This document shows, piece by piece, positions 1-8,534 of a stretch of 64,000 nucleotides of DNA. The DNA is from Frankia sp. RB7. Lineage in GTDB: Bacteria; Pseudomonadota; Alphaproteobacteria; Rhizobiales; Xanthobacteraceae. The stretch is from positions 1-64,000 of the forward strand of contig JAUEPE010000009.1 of NCBI GenBank assembly GCA_030403585.1. The letters are read 5' to 3'. The position numbers and the translations under genes were made by a program. The notes under the pieces are model-generated. The model was not told the origin of the DNA. It did not search any database and saw only the letters and a program-made list of their open reading frames with translations. How positions within the stretch are numbered: position 1 is the first letter of the stretch; each line of letters begins with the position of its first letter.

Positions 1-1324
1 CTTCCTTAGCTACTTCCTTGATCGCTTCCTTAGGCTCTTCCTTGACCGGCTCCTTCGCAGATTCCTTCACGACCTCTTTGGGTGCTTCAGTCACGACGGG
101 CTTGGCAGAAGCAGCAGGCGCGGCGGCTCCCATTGCAGGCGGCGCAGGCTTGGGCGCTTCCGTGACGTGCGGAGCTTCGGTCGAGGTGATCGCCGGCGCT
201 GGCTTTGGCGCCTCGACGGGCGGCATCGCAGCGGGCGCTTCCGGCTTTACCTCGGGCTTCACTTCAATTTTGGCTTCGCGCGCGATCGTCTCCGAGGTCG
301 GCGGCTTCATCTCGCCATGGGCGTCCTTCGGCTTCGTCGCCGGCTTTTCCGCGGCCGGTCCATGACCGCCGGCTTCGGCCTTCGCGATCGCGGCTTCAGG
401 CGTTGCCGCCGTCTTGCCCTTGTCGGGCTGGAAGGCGATGTCGACCACGTAGTTCTTGTCGTCGCGGAAGGAGTGCACGTCGGAATCGCCGATCAGCGCG
501 ATCTCGACACTGGTCTGGTCGCTGTCGGATTTCTGCTTGATCGACGAAACGTTCGGCGGTGCGGCGACGACGGCGTCCGCGAGGTCGAAGCTGAGATTGG
601 CGTTGAAGGCGAGCGTCAGCTTCTGCTCGTTGAGCACGGAGGAGACGCCGACGCCGTCGGGCATCTCGAACACAAAGCGCACGAAGGTCGGTTGCACCGA
701 AGCGCGCACGCGGATCGGCGGCCGCTTCTTGCTCTCGGCCGCAGCGCGCTGGGCGCGCAACGCACGCTCGGCGGCGCGCGCGCGCTCGGCGAGTTCCTTG
801 ACCACCTCCTGAGGCAGGCTCGGCGGCGGCCCCTTCCAGCCTTCCGGCATCAGGTCGACGAAGGTGCGCTCGCCGGCATTCATTGTGTTGACGGTGACGC
901 GCCGCGCCAGCGACAGCCGGATCGCACTGCCGTCGGGATCGCGCCGGGCAGAGTTGACGTAATCGGGCGCGCCTTCCGGCACCCGGTCGACGGGAACATC
1001 GACAGGACGGTCGAAGCGGATAATGAGGATGGAGCCGGCGGTCGTCACCTCTGAGGGAACGTCTTCGCCGAGCTTGATGACGAGCCGGGCAAACCCGCCG
1101 CCGGCCGAAAAGCTCGCCTCGCCCCGGACCGCGTCAGCGGCTCGGGCAGGCGTACCGAGGCCGATCAGGAGGCAGGCTGCCAGCGCAGGTGCCTTGCGGA
1201 CATGGCGCGACAGCCCCAGCGCCAAAGCGCGGGCTCGCGACACAAATCCAGCGGCAGCCTTCTGCGCCATTGGCGGCACTTCTTCCGGTTCGACAGGTCC
1301 ACGCCGGCACTGGTGCCAGCCCAT
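1..1324 (-). CDS. secreted protein of flagellar operon, 3' end outside window
   Basis: Only the N-terminal part is visible; the frame is open to the left edge. Two in-frame starts exist, ATG at 1324 and ATG at 1270; the second has GGAAGAAG upstream. A hydrophobic segment ending in a TPARA-type cleavage site follows a long basic N-region, so the protein is probably exported. A compact region of about 270 residues follows, then a low-complexity linker rich in Pro, Ala, Lys and Glu (about positions 1-400), typical of a cell-envelope spacer. It lies 49 bases downstream of motE in the fliL-fliM-DUF6468-motE direction and probably ends that operon. From memory, proteins at this place in Bradyrhizobium carry C-terminal TPR repeats, but that part is not in the window. 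Function unknown. Confidence 0.65.
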   Translation of the reverse strand, partial: MGWHQCRRGPVEPEEVPPMAQKAAAGFVSRARALALGLSRHVRKAPALAACLLIGLGTPARAADAVRGEASFSAGGGFARLVIKLGEDVPSEVTTAGSILIIRFDRPVDVPVDRVPEGAPDYVNSARRDPDGSAIRLSLARRVTVNTMNAGERTFVDLMPEGWKGPPPSLPQEVVKELAERARAAERALRAQRAAAESKKRPPIRVRASVQPTFVRFVFEMPDGVGVSSVLNEQKLTLAFNANLSFDLADAVVAAPPNVSSIKQKSDSDQTSVEIALIGDSDVHSFRDDKNYVVDIAFQPDKGKTAATPEAAIAKAEAGGHGPAAEKPATKPKDAHGEMKPPTSETIAREAKIEVKPEVKPEAPAAMPPVEAPKPAPAITSTEAPHVTEAPKPAPPAMGAAAPAASAKPVVTEAPKEVVKESAKEPVKEEPKEAIKEVAKE

Positions 1325-1373
1325 GCCCTCGAATGTAGATTTTGCCAATTAAGGACTTCTTAAGTATGAGGCC

Positions 1374-2132
1374 TCAATTCGGCTTTTGCGTCGGCTTGCC
1401 GTCGATCTTGGGAAGATCGCCGGCGGAGGCAGCCTGATCCCCGCCCCCGTTGGCACGGCGGGCCATTTCGACAGTCAGCCGCTCGGCGGCTTCCGACGAC
1501 ATCAGTCCCAGGATGTCGGACATCTTGCGCGGGGCGATCGCCGAGGCGATCTCGATCAGCACACCCATCTCCAGCCGGTCGAACACCCGTGCGGCGTCCT
1601 TGGGCTTCATGCCCTCGTACATGGTCACGAGGCCCTTCAAGCGCTGGGCCTCGGCGGCCTTCTGCTCGGCCTGGGTCGCGGTGATACGGGATTCCACCGC
1701 CTTCATCTCCTCGACCTTGTTCTCGATACGCTTCTCGGCCGACTTCAAAAGGCTCTCGCGGATATCGATCTCGCGCTGACGGGACTCGATCTCCTGGCGG
1801 CGCGCCTGCAACCGTTCCAGGATCGCGCGCTCCGAGGCCGAGACCTGCGGCTGGGCCTCGTCCATCTTGACCGGGGTGCCCTCCATCTTGGTCTCAGGCG
1901 CGGCCGGCTTCGGCGCTTCCTTCGGCGCTCCATGCGTCGAGCCGGTGATGTCGGGATCCTCGCCCCCGGGAAAATTCAAATTCTCCTGTGCCCAGGACTT
2001 CTTCACCGCCTTCGGCTGGTAGTCGAAGACATAGCCGCCATTGATCACGAGGCCCGCCACTTTCAGCGTGGCGAGACCTGCGACCGCAACCAGGACGACC
2101 GGAATGACGCGGATGTTACGAAAGGACTTCAT
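1374..2132 (-). CDS. motE: MotE family protein (flagellar motor-associated periplasmic chaperone)
   Basis: This is a 252-residue protein with one N-terminal membrane helix (about residues 8-30), a linker rich in Pro, Glu and Lys, a long charged coiled coil (about 85-165) and a C-terminal MgtE_N-like helical domain (about 168-225, containing MKPKDAARVFDRLEM). This order is that of MotE, the periplasmic chaperone for MotC described in rhizobia. It sits 9 bases downstream of the DUF6468 gene on the same strand, in the fliL-fliM operon. Motor association is therefore inferred from family and context. MotC itself is not in the window. Confidence 0.8.
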   Translation of the reverse strand: MKSFRNIRVIPVVLVAVAGLATLKVAGLVINGGYVFDYQPKAVKKSWAQENLNFPGGEDPDITGSTHGAPKEAPKPAAPETKMEGTPVKMDEAQPQVSASERAILERLQARRQEIESRQREIDIRESLLKSAEKRIENKVEEMKAVESRITATQAEQKAAEAQRLKGLVTMYEGMKPKDAARVFDRLEMGVLIEIASAIAPRKMSDILGLMSSEAAERLTVEMARRANGGGDQAASAGDLPKIDGKPTQKPN

Positions 2133-2141
2133 ACCCTGACT

Positions 2142-2603
2142 TTATGCGGCAAGACCGTTGGACCCAAGACCGTTGGACCTGCGGCGCTCCGAGAAGGCTT
2201 CGGCAGCAGCGGCCACCGCCTTCGCCGCCGACGGCTTGGCGACAGGGGCGGCTGCGGCTTCCGGATTGGTGACGGGGCGCGCCGCGATCGCGATCTTGGA
2301 GAGGCGGCGCACCACGTTGTCGGCTTCGCCGAGCTGTTTGTGGAGCTGGTCGGACATCTGCGTGGCGGCGGCAAGCTGGCTGCCGAGATTCTCGTTGACG
2401 TCGCGCACCGCGAGCTTGAGCCCGCCGATCGCGCGTTCGGCGATCTCGGTCGCGGTGATGAGCTCGCCGATCACGGCCTTCAGCGAATGCTCGTCCGCCT
2501 TCAGTCGCGTCAGCCGCTTGTTGAGCAGGATGCAGTAGCCGATCGTGAGCATCAGCAGGATGGCCACCAGCGTCTCGATCGCCATTCCTAGGGAGTGGTT
2601 CAT
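2142..2603 (-). CDS. DUF6468 domain-containing flagellar-operon protein
   Basis: This 153-residue protein starts at the ATG at 2603, whose first four bases overlap the fliM stop codon (ATGA), so it is translationally coupled to fliM. It has an N-terminal membrane helix (about residues 8-26), then a predicted coiled-coil region, then an Ala-rich tail. A much longer open frame upstream is antisense-like shadow sequence of fliM and is not used. Proteins of this family are found between fliM and motE in Rhizobiales; the role is not known. Membrane anchoring next to the C-ring is an inference from the helix and the operon. Confidence 0.8.
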   Translation of the reverse strand: MNHSLGMAIETLVAILLMLTIGYCILLNKRLTRLKADEHSLKAVIGELITATEIAERAIGGLKLAVRDVNENLGSQLAAATQMSDQLHKQLGEADNVVRRLSKIAIAARPVTNPEAAAAPVAKPSAAKAVAAAAEAFSERRRSNGLGSNGLAA

Positions 2604-3802
2604 GGGGCCTCCATCATCTTGTTCTGTTCGTCCACCTTCTCGAACATCGCAAGTGTCGTACTTGGCTTGCGCAGGGGTTTCGTCACGCGGATCGCAACGC
2701 GCTCCCCGACCCGGCCCATGCGTCCTTCGGTGATCGTGACGTCGCCGCAGCGTACGGTGACGTTGGCATCGGCGCGCATGTCCAGCGGCAACGTGTCGCC
2801 GACCTTCAGCCGCATCAGCTGCTTGAGCGGAATGTCGGCCTCGTAGAGCACGGCGTCGACCGAGATCTCGGCCTGGTTGATCTCGGTGGCGAAATGCCCC
2901 TCCCAGATCGTGTCGCGGCCGAATTTTTCGCCCATGAACATCTGGAGCAGAACGGCCCGGATCGGTTCGATGGTCGCGTAGGGAAGCAGCAACTCGATGT
3001 TGCCACCGCGATCTTCCATGTCGATGCGCAGGCGCACCAGGATGGCGGCGTTGGCGGGACGGCTGATCGCGGCGAAACGCGGGTTGGTCTCGAGCCGGTC
3101 GATCGTGAAGGTCACCGGCGACAGCGGCCGGAACGCCTGTTCGGCATCGGCCAGCACCACCTCGACCAGCCGCTTGACCAGCTCGGTCTCGATCGTGGTG
3201 TAGGGCCGGCCCTCGATGCGGAGCTGGCTCGCGCCGCGGCGACCGCCGAGCAGCACGTCGATCATCGAGTAGATCAGGCTGGAGTCGACCACCGCCATGC
3301 CGAAATTGTCCCACTCCTCGGCCTTGAAGACCGAGAGCACGGCGGGCAGCGGGATCGAGTTCATGTAGTCGCCGAAGCGCACCGAGGTGATGCGGTCGAG
3401 CGAGACTTCGACGTTGTCGGAAGTGAAATTGCGCAAGGAGGTCGTCAGCAACCGCACCAGGCGGTCGAAGACGATTTCGAGCATCGGCAGACGCTCGTAG
3501 GAGACCATCGCCGAATCGATGATCGCGCGGATGCCGGAATGGTCGTCGAGAGTGACGTCGCCGACGGTGAAGCCGAGGAGATTGTCGATCTCCTCCTGCG
3601 ACAGCACCCGCTCGCCGGAGTTCTTGCCGGTGCCGAGATCGCGGCTGCCGTCCTCGACCATGGCCGCCCATTGCAGGGCCATGGTCTCCGATAATTCATT
3701 TTCGGCAGCAGCCTTCGCGGCCTCCGCGGGATCCTCGGAATCGAGCGATGCCTCCCATTGGGCGGCAATCGCATCCTGGTCCATCTGCTCGTTGCCGGCC
3801 AT
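2600..3802 (-). CDS. fliM: flagellar motor switch protein FliM
   Basis: FliM forms the middle of the cytoplasmic C-ring, binds CheY-P and sets rotation direction. The 400-residue protein contains the CheY-binding motif LSQEEIDNLLGF, but at about residues 67-78 instead of at the extreme N-terminus, so there is an N-terminal extension of about 66 residues rich in Ala, Glu and Asp. The central CheC-like domain and the C-terminal SpoA/FliN-like domain (about 310-390, with IPLKQLMRLKVGDTLPL) follow. It is 30 bases downstream of fliL and overlaps the DUF6468 gene by four bases. No fliN or fliG is present in the window. Confidence 0.95.
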   Translation of the reverse strand: MAGNEQMDQDAIAAQWEASLDSEDPAEAAKAAAENELSETMALQWAAMVEDGSRDLGTGKNSGERVLSQEEIDNLLGFTVGDVTLDDHSGIRAIIDSAMVSYERLPMLEIVFDRLVRLLTTSLRNFTSDNVEVSLDRITSVRFGDYMNSIPLPAVLSVFKAEEWDNFGMAVVDSSLIYSMIDVLLGGRRGASQLRIEGRPYTTIETELVKRLVEVVLADAEQAFRPLSPVTFTIDRLETNPRFAAISRPANAAILVRLRIDMEDRGGNIELLLPYATIEPIRAVLLQMFMGEKFGRDTIWEGHFATEINQAEISVDAVLYEADIPLKQLMRLKVGDTLPLDMRADANVTVRCGDVTITEGRMGRVGERVAIRVTKPLRKPSTTLAMFEKVDEQNKMMEAP

Positions 3803-3832
3803 GACGCTAGCCCGTTACCTTCCGTAGCATCC

Positions 3833-4333
3833 TCACTGGAGCACGACTTCCTTGAACAGCACCGCGCTGACCTGCACCGGCGCGACCGCGGCGTTGACAC
3901 GCTTGGTCAGCTCCTCCTTGAGACGGAAGATGCCGGCGGAGCCGTTGAGGTCGGAGGAGCGGAGCTCGCGCACATAGGTCTGGAAGATATCGGTCACGCG
4001 CGGCATCGTCGGCTTGATCGCCTCGACCTGCTTCTCTTCCTTCAGCTCGAGCACGATCTTGAGCTTGAGATATTGCACGCGTTCGCCGGGCGCACCGGCG
4101 AGGTTGACCATCATGTCGGGCACTTCGACGAATACCGGCGGCTTCGGCGGGGGCGCCGCCTCGGCATGGTGCTCGGCGTCGCCATGACGGAAGAACAGGA
4201 ACCAGGTTGCAGCACCGCCGCCGAGCACGACCAGCGCGCCGACGATGATCAGGATCAGCTTGAACTTGCTTTTGGGGGCAGCGGCTTCCGCGCCTTCGGC
4301 GGCTGCGCCGCCTTCCGCTTCATTCTCTGCCAT
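3833..4333 (-). CDS. fliL: flagellar basal body-associated protein FliL
   Basis: FliL is a single-pass inner-membrane protein that surrounds the stator and supports torque. The 166-residue protein has an acidic, Ala-rich N-terminus, one membrane helix (about residues 24-45), a short Pro/His-rich linker and a periplasmic domain with the FliL-type PDMMVNLAG and YLKLKIVLEL segments. It is the first gene of the minus-strand operon fliL-fliM-DUF6468-motE and is divergent from flgF. CtrA-like boxes lie in the shared 386-base upstream region. Confidence 0.93.
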   Translation of the reverse strand: MAENEAEGGAAAEGAEAAAPKSKFKLILIIVGALVVLGGGAATWFLFFRHGDAEHHAEAAPPPKPPVFVEVPDMMVNLAGAPGERVQYLKLKIVLELKEEKQVEAIKPTMPRVTDIFQTYVRELRSSDLNGSAGIFRLKEELTKRVNAAVAPVQVSAVLFKEVVLQ

Positions 4334-4397
4334 GATCGTACGGGCTCGCTCATCTCAAAAAGGGTCGAAAGAGCGAAGCCTCCTGGCAGACAGTGAC

Positions 4398-4412
4398 GCG
4401 ATACAAATGCCC
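4398..4412 (-). promoter_or_regulatory. weak sigma54-like motif upstream of fliL
   Basis: Reading on the minus strand the bases are GGGCATT-TGTA-TCGC. The -24 GG and -12 GC doublets have the correct spacing, but the -24 element departs from TGGCACG at three places. It lies 65 bases upstream of fliL. It may be coincidental. Confidence 0.25.
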
Positions 4413-4458
4413 CAGCGCAAAGCGCTCCTCTTACACGCAAACGCTACGGTAATAATGG

Positions 4459-4529
4459 TTAACGGAACCTTTCGATTGGGCCACAGCTAGGAAAAATCTG
4501 CCGGGCAAACATGGCTAACAGAACCTTTC
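4459..4529. promoter_or_regulatory. two CtrA-like boxes in the fliL/flgF intergenic region
   Basis: Two similar sequences lie 56 bases apart: TTAA-CGGAACC-TTTC (4459-4473) and CTAA-CAGAACC-TTTC (4515-4529), each preceded by ATGG. On the opposite strand the first reads TTAACCAT, the alternative CtrA half-site form. The CtrA consensus is TTAA-N7-TTAA, so both are imperfect in the second half. They sit between the divergent fliL and flgF starts and could control either. The rest of the 386-base gap, apart from the motifs listed here, shows nothing recognised. Confidence 0.45.
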
Positions 4530-4590
4530 TGCCCCCCGCCCGAGGCGCCGAAAAATGGCCAAGCCATTGTAATTAACAATCATTTCAAGT

Positions 4591-4605
4591 TGGCACGGCT
4601 TTCGC
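4591..4605 (+). promoter_or_regulatory. sigma54-type promoter of flgF operon
   Basis: The sequence is TGGCACG-GCTT-TCGC. It matches the consensus TGGCACG-N4-TTGC at every informative position except one T in the -12 element, with exact spacing. Transcription would begin near 4617, about 100 bases before flgF. Rod and ring genes are sigma54-dependent in Caulobacter. Confidence 0.7.
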
Positions 4606-4719
4606 TGAGAGAGGGGCGAGACCGAACGGTTTGGGAGAACCCGACGGCCTCGTTCACGGGATCGGCCAAGGCGCTTGGGAGAGCGAAATGGCGGATCCCA
4701 CGCAAGGGGAGATTGACCG

Positions 4720-5484
4720 ATGCAGAATGCGCTTCTGATCGGCTTGTCACGGCAGATGACGTTGGAACGGCAGATGGATGTCATCGCCAACAACGTCGCC
4801 AATGCCAACACCAACGGCTTCAAGGCCGACCATTCGCTGTTCGAGGAGTACCTCAACTCGAACGCGCATGAGGACAATTTCGTCGGCTCCGACCGCCGGG
4901 TCTCCTATGTGCAGGACCGCGGCACCTACCGCGACGTCGGCCAGGGGCCGATGGAGGCGACCAACAACCCGCTCGACATGGCGATCAGCGGCAACGCCTT
5001 TTTCGCCGTGCAGGCCAATGGCGCCGAGCGTTACACCCGCGACGGCAAATTCGCGCTCAGCAGCACCGGCCAGCTCATGACCTCCGACGGCAATCTCGTG
5101 CTCGGCACCGGCGGCCCGATCGTCTTCCAGCCGACCGACCACGACATCAACGTCGCTCCCGACGGCACCGTCACGGTGCTGGAAGGCACCGCCAAGACCG
5201 ACTCGATCCGCGGCAAGATCCGCATGGTGGCGTTCGACGATCCGGCCAAGCTGACCAAGCTCGGCGCCAATCTCTATGGCGCCGGCTCCGCCAACCAGCA
5301 GCAGACCGACTCCAAGTCGACCCTGCAGCAGGGCTACATCGAGAAGTCGAACGTGAATTCGGTCGGCGAGATGAGCCGCATGGTCGAGGTGATGCGCAGC
5401 TACACCGCGATCGCCAACCTGCTCCAGCAGCAGAGCGACCTCCACAAATCGGCGATCGAAAAGCTCGCCGACGTTCCGGCCTGA
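4720..5484 (+). CDS. flgF: flagellar basal-body rod protein FlgF
   Basis: FlgF is a proximal rod subunit exported by the flagellar type III system. The 254-residue protein has the N-terminal rod motif ANNVANANTNGFKAD (about residues 23-37), the SGNAFFAVQ segment of the D1 core and the C-terminal helix with YIEKSNVNSVGEMSRMVEV. GGGGAG precedes the ATG. It is the first gene of flgF-flgG-flgA-flgH, 16 bases ahead of flgG, behind a near-consensus sigma54 promoter. Confidence 0.95.
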   Translation: MQNALLIGLSRQMTLERQMDVIANNVANANTNGFKADHSLFEEYLNSNAHEDNFVGSDRRVSYVQDRGTYRDVGQGPMEATNNPLDMAISGNAFFAVQANGAERYTRDGKFALSSTGQLMTSDGNLVLGTGGPIVFQPTDHDINVAPDGTVTVLEGTAKTDSIRGKIRMVAFDDPAKLTKLGANLYGAGSANQQQTDSKSTLQQGYIEKSNVNSVGEMSRMVEVMRSYTAIANLLQQQSDLHKSAIEKLADVPA

Positions 5485-5500
5485 TTAGGGGACCACTGAC

Positions 5501-6289
5501 ATGCAAGCGCTCCACACCGCTGCGACCGGAATGGCGGCACAGGAACTGAACGTTCAGGTGATCTCCAACAACATCGCCAACCTGCGCACCACCGGCTTCA
5601 AGAAGCAGACGGCGGCGTTCCAGGACCTGATCTACGAGCACGTCCGCCGCGTCGGCGCGCAGGCTTCGGACCAAGGCACCATCCTGCCGGTCGGCGTCGA
5701 CATCGGCGGCGGCGTCAAGACCGTCGGCACCCCGCGCAGCATGACGCAGGGCACGCTGTCGCAAACCGGCAACGACCTCGATCTCGCGATGTCCGGCGAA
5801 GGCTTCTTCAAGATCCTGATGCCCGACGGCACCTACCAGTACACCCGCGACGGCACGTTCCAGATGGACAACCAGGGCCGCGTCGTCACCGCGCAGGGCA
5901 ACCCGGTGCAGCCGACCATCACGATCCCGAACAACGCCTCGGGCATCACCGTCAACGAGCAGGGCCAGGTGTCGGTGACGCTGCCGGGCTCCTCTAGCAA
6001 CACCGTGCTCGGCCAGATCGGCGTGACCCGTTTCATCAACAAGGCGGGCCTGCAGCCGGTCGGCAGCAACCAGTTCACCGAGACGACGTCGTCCGGCGCG
6101 CCGCAGGACGGCACCGCGAACTCAGAAGGCTACGGCAAGATCACGCAAGGCAGCCTCGAACAGGCCAATGTCGACGTCGTGTCGGAGATGAGCGACCTGA
6201 TCGCCGCACAGCGCGCCTACGAGATGAACGCCAAGGTCATCAGCGCCGCCGACCAGATGATGCAATCGACGACGGCGCTATTCCGCTGA
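5501..6289 (+). CDS. flgG: flagellar distal rod protein FlgG
   Basis: FlgG builds the distal rod that passes through the P- and L-rings. The 262-residue length is the usual one. It shows the rod motif SNNIANLRTTGFKK (about residues 23-36), the DLDLAMSGEGFF segment and the conserved C-terminal helix ending in DQMMQSTTALFR. AGGGGACC lies upstream of the ATG. It is co-directional with flgF and flgA and belongs to the same operon. Confidence 0.97.
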   Translation: MQALHTAATGMAAQELNVQVISNNIANLRTTGFKKQTAAFQDLIYEHVRRVGAQASDQGTILPVGVDIGGGVKTVGTPRSMTQGTLSQTGNDLDLAMSGEGFFKILMPDGTYQYTRDGTFQMDNQGRVVTAQGNPVQPTITIPNNASGITVNEQGQVSVTLPGSSSNTVLGQIGVTRFINKAGLQPVGSNQFTETTSSGAPQDGTANSEGYGKITQGSLEQANVDVVSEMSDLIAAQRAYEMNAKVISAADQMMQSTTALFR

Positions 6290-6299
6290 GGTGACGATC

Positions 6300-7433
6300 A
6301 TGATCCGCAACACGCTCATCACCCTCTCCGCCCTGCTCGTGCTGGCACTGCCGGCGCAGGCCGCCGACGACGGCATCGCCGTGCCGACGCTGCGCGCCAG
6401 CGTCACCGTTACGTCCGACGTGGTGCGGGTCGGCGACCTCATCGAGAACGCCGGCTCGGCCGCGCTGATCGCGGTCTATCGCTCTCCCGATCTCGGCACC
6501 ACCGGCGCGCTGCCGGTTGCCCAGGTCCTGGGCGTGCTCCGCGCCAAGCAGGTGATCGGCGTGATGACCGGCGACATCAAGGAAGTCCAGGTCACGCGGC
6601 TTGCCCGCACCTTTGCCAACAAGGATCTCGAAAACGCGGTCGCCTCCGCGCTCGAGCGCCGCTTCGGCCTTGGCGACGCCGCCAACATCACCGTGACCTT
6701 CGACCGCGGCATTTCCGACATGCGGCTCGATGCCTCCAACACAGGCGCGCTGCAGCCGGTCGCGACACGCTACGACGCCCGCAGCGGCCGCTTCGACCTC
6801 GCCTTCGAGATCAGCAACGACAGCAACCCGACGCCGACCAAGCTGCGCTTGACCGGCACTGCGATCGAGACCGTTGAGGTCGCGGTCCTGACCCGCGACA
6901 TCGAACGCAGCGAGATGCTGAAATCCTCAGACGTCGCGCAGGAGCGCCGGCCCAAGGCGGAAGTGCCGGGCGAGGCCGCCACGCGCGACCGTACCGTCGG
7001 CATGCAGCTTCGCCGGCCGATGCGCGCCGGCACGCCGATCCGCGTCGCCGACATCGTCAAGCCCGAATTCGTATCGCGCGACCAGAGCGTCACCGTCATC
7101 TACCAGGTCCCCGGGATCTACCTCACCACCCGCGGCAAGGCGATCGAGAGTGGCGCAGAGGGCGACACCGTGAGCGTCCTCAATCTGCAGACCAAGCGTA
7201 CGCTGACCGGCGTCGTCACCGCTCGCGGCCAGGTGACCGTGCAGGGCGCCAGCCAGTCCGTGCCGATGGAGACTGCGGTCGAGCAGACCTCCTCCCTCAG
7301 GCGTGACGAAGCGCCCGCCCCCGTCGACACCGCAGCCCTCCTCCGCAACCTGGTCCAGGCGCCGGCGTCGCCGGGCCAGATCGCAGAAGCCCAGATCCCG
7401 CAAGCTCGCGTCTCGCAAGCCCAAGCAAAGTAA
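6300..7433 (+). CDS. flgA: flagellar P-ring chaperone FlgA
   Basis: FlgA is a periplasmic chaperone needed for FlgI polymerisation into the P-ring. The start at ATG 6300 is preferred over GTG 6291 because GAGGTGA lies five bases before it. The 377-residue protein begins with a signal peptide ending in LPAQA. The C-terminal half has the SAF-type domain with RDIERSEMLKSSDV, LRRPMRAGTPI and the terminal VLNLQTKRTLTGVV strand typical of FlgA. A Pro/Ala/Gln-rich tail of about 60 residues is unusual for the family. It lies between flgG and flgH, near flgI, its expected client. Confidence 0.93.
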   Translation: MIRNTLITLSALLVLALPAQAADDGIAVPTLRASVTVTSDVVRVGDLIENAGSAALIAVYRSPDLGTTGALPVAQVLGVLRAKQVIGVMTGDIKEVQVTRLARTFANKDLENAVASALERRFGLGDAANITVTFDRGISDMRLDASNTGALQPVATRYDARSGRFDLAFEISNDSNPTPTKLRLTGTAIETVEVAVLTRDIERSEMLKSSDVAQERRPKAEVPGEAATRDRTVGMQLRRPMRAGTPIRVADIVKPEFVSRDQSVTVIYQVPGIYLTTRGKAIESGAEGDTVSVLNLQTKRTLTGVVTARGQVTVQGASQSVPMETAVEQTSSLRRDEAPAPVDTAALLRNLVQAPASPGQIAEAQIPQARVSQAQAK

Positions 7434-7442
7434 GAGTTAGTC

Positions 7443-8210
7443 ATGTCCGCTTTCAGTTCGGCTTCCCGTCTCCGTCGCGTCGTGCTTCCCGGCTTGCTGC
7501 TTTCAACCTGCGCGCTCGCAAGCGGCTGCTCCTCGATCGACCGCCTGTCGCAGATCGGCGAGCAACCGAAACTGTCGGCGATCGACAATCCGACGACGCA
7601 GCCCGGTTACAAGCCGGTGCAGATGCCGATGCCGAAGCCGGAAGTCGCCTCCTACAATCCGAACTCGCTGTGGCGGAACGGCAGCCGCGCCTTCTTCAAG
7701 GATCAGCGCGCGACCCACGTCGGCGACCTCCTGACCGTGACCGTGAACATCACCGACAAGGCCAACCTCTCCAACGAGACCCAGCGCAGCCGTACCAACT
7801 CGGAAGATTCGGGCATCACCGATTTCATCGGCTCGAAGACGCTCGGCGTCCAGGCGCAGAAAGTGCTGCCCGGCCGCCTCCTCACCGCCGACTCCACCGC
7901 ATCCAGCGACGGCAAGGGCTCGGTCAATCGCACGGAAGCGTTGCAGACCAACGTCGCGGCGGTCGTGACCCAGGTGCTGCCGAACGGCAACCTCGTCGTC
8001 GAAGGCAAGCAGGAGATCCGCGTCAACTTCGAGATCCGCGAACTCGTGGTCGCCGGCATCGTCCGCCCTGAGGACATCCAGAGCGACAACACCATCGATT
8101 CCAGCAAGATCGCCCAGGCCCGCATCGCCTATGGCGGCCGCGGCCAGATCACGGACGTGCAGCAACCGCGCTACGGCCAGCAAGTCATGGACGTGCTGCT
8201 GCCCTTCTAA
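7443..8210 (+). CDS. flgH: flagellar L-ring lipoprotein FlgH
   Basis: FlgH forms the outer-membrane L-ring. The 255-residue protein carries a lipoprotein signal with lipobox LASGC (Cys about residue 29), followed by the conserved SLWRNGSRAFFKDQRATHVGD-type segment (about 77-97), VTVNITDKANLSN and a C-terminal QPRYGQQVMDVLLPF strand. It is the last gene of the flgFGAH operon, nine bases after flgA, and is followed by a strong hairpin. Confidence 0.96.
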   Translation: MSAFSSASRLRRVVLPGLLLSTCALASGCSSIDRLSQIGEQPKLSAIDNPTTQPGYKPVQMPMPKPEVASYNPNSLWRNGSRAFFKDQRATHVGDLLTVTVNITDKANLSNETQRSRTNSEDSGITDFIGSKTLGVQAQKVLPGRLLTADSTASSDGKGSVNRTEALQTNVAAVVTQVLPNGNLVVEGKQEIRVNFEIRELVVAGIVRPEDIQSDNTIDSSKIAQARIAYGGRGQITDVQQPRYGQQVMDVLLPF

Positions 8211-8269
8211 ATCTCTCCCGAGCTCCCACATCGTGTTCGCGAACCTAGGCGCGAACGACGATGTACGAC

Positions 8270-8302
8270 GCGGCCCTCGCCAGCTCCCCTGGCGAGGGCC
8301 GC
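8270..8302 (+). terminator. rho-independent terminator after flgH
   Basis: An inverted repeat with 14-base arms (GCGGCCCTCGCCAG and its complement) around a short C-rich loop is followed by ATGTATTTT. It lies 60 bases after the flgH stop. Confidence 0.75.
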
Positions 8303-8334
8303 ATGTATTTTGGCGATGGCGCCGCCTCACACTC

Positions 8335-8522
8335 CGTCATTGCGAGTTGGGACCGGCCTTGAGGCGCCGACGCGCGCTGAATGAAACGACGTTTAGCGAC
8401 ACAAATGGAATCAATGGGTTAGCTCGACGTTTCTTCCTAGCGCAGCGGCGCAGCGAAGATCCAGAATTCCTCCGCGGAGGGATTCTGGATTGCTTCGTCG
8501 CGAAGAGCTCCTCGCAATGACG
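8335..8522. repeat. composite Bradyrhizobium intergenic repeat, copy 1 (~188 bp)
   Basis: The element is bounded by CGTCATTGCGAG and its complement CTCGCAATGACG. It contains an internal block with AATGAAACGACGTTTAGCG and ACAAATGGAATCAATGGG, then a smaller palindrome around TCCGCGGAGGGATTCTGGA. An almost identical copy in inverted orientation is at 50237-50426, and a short form without the internal block is at 42754-42840. Small open frames across it are not genes. It fills most of the 324-base gap between flgH and the next gene. Confidence 0.85.
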
Positions 8523-8534
8523 ACGGAGAGAGCC

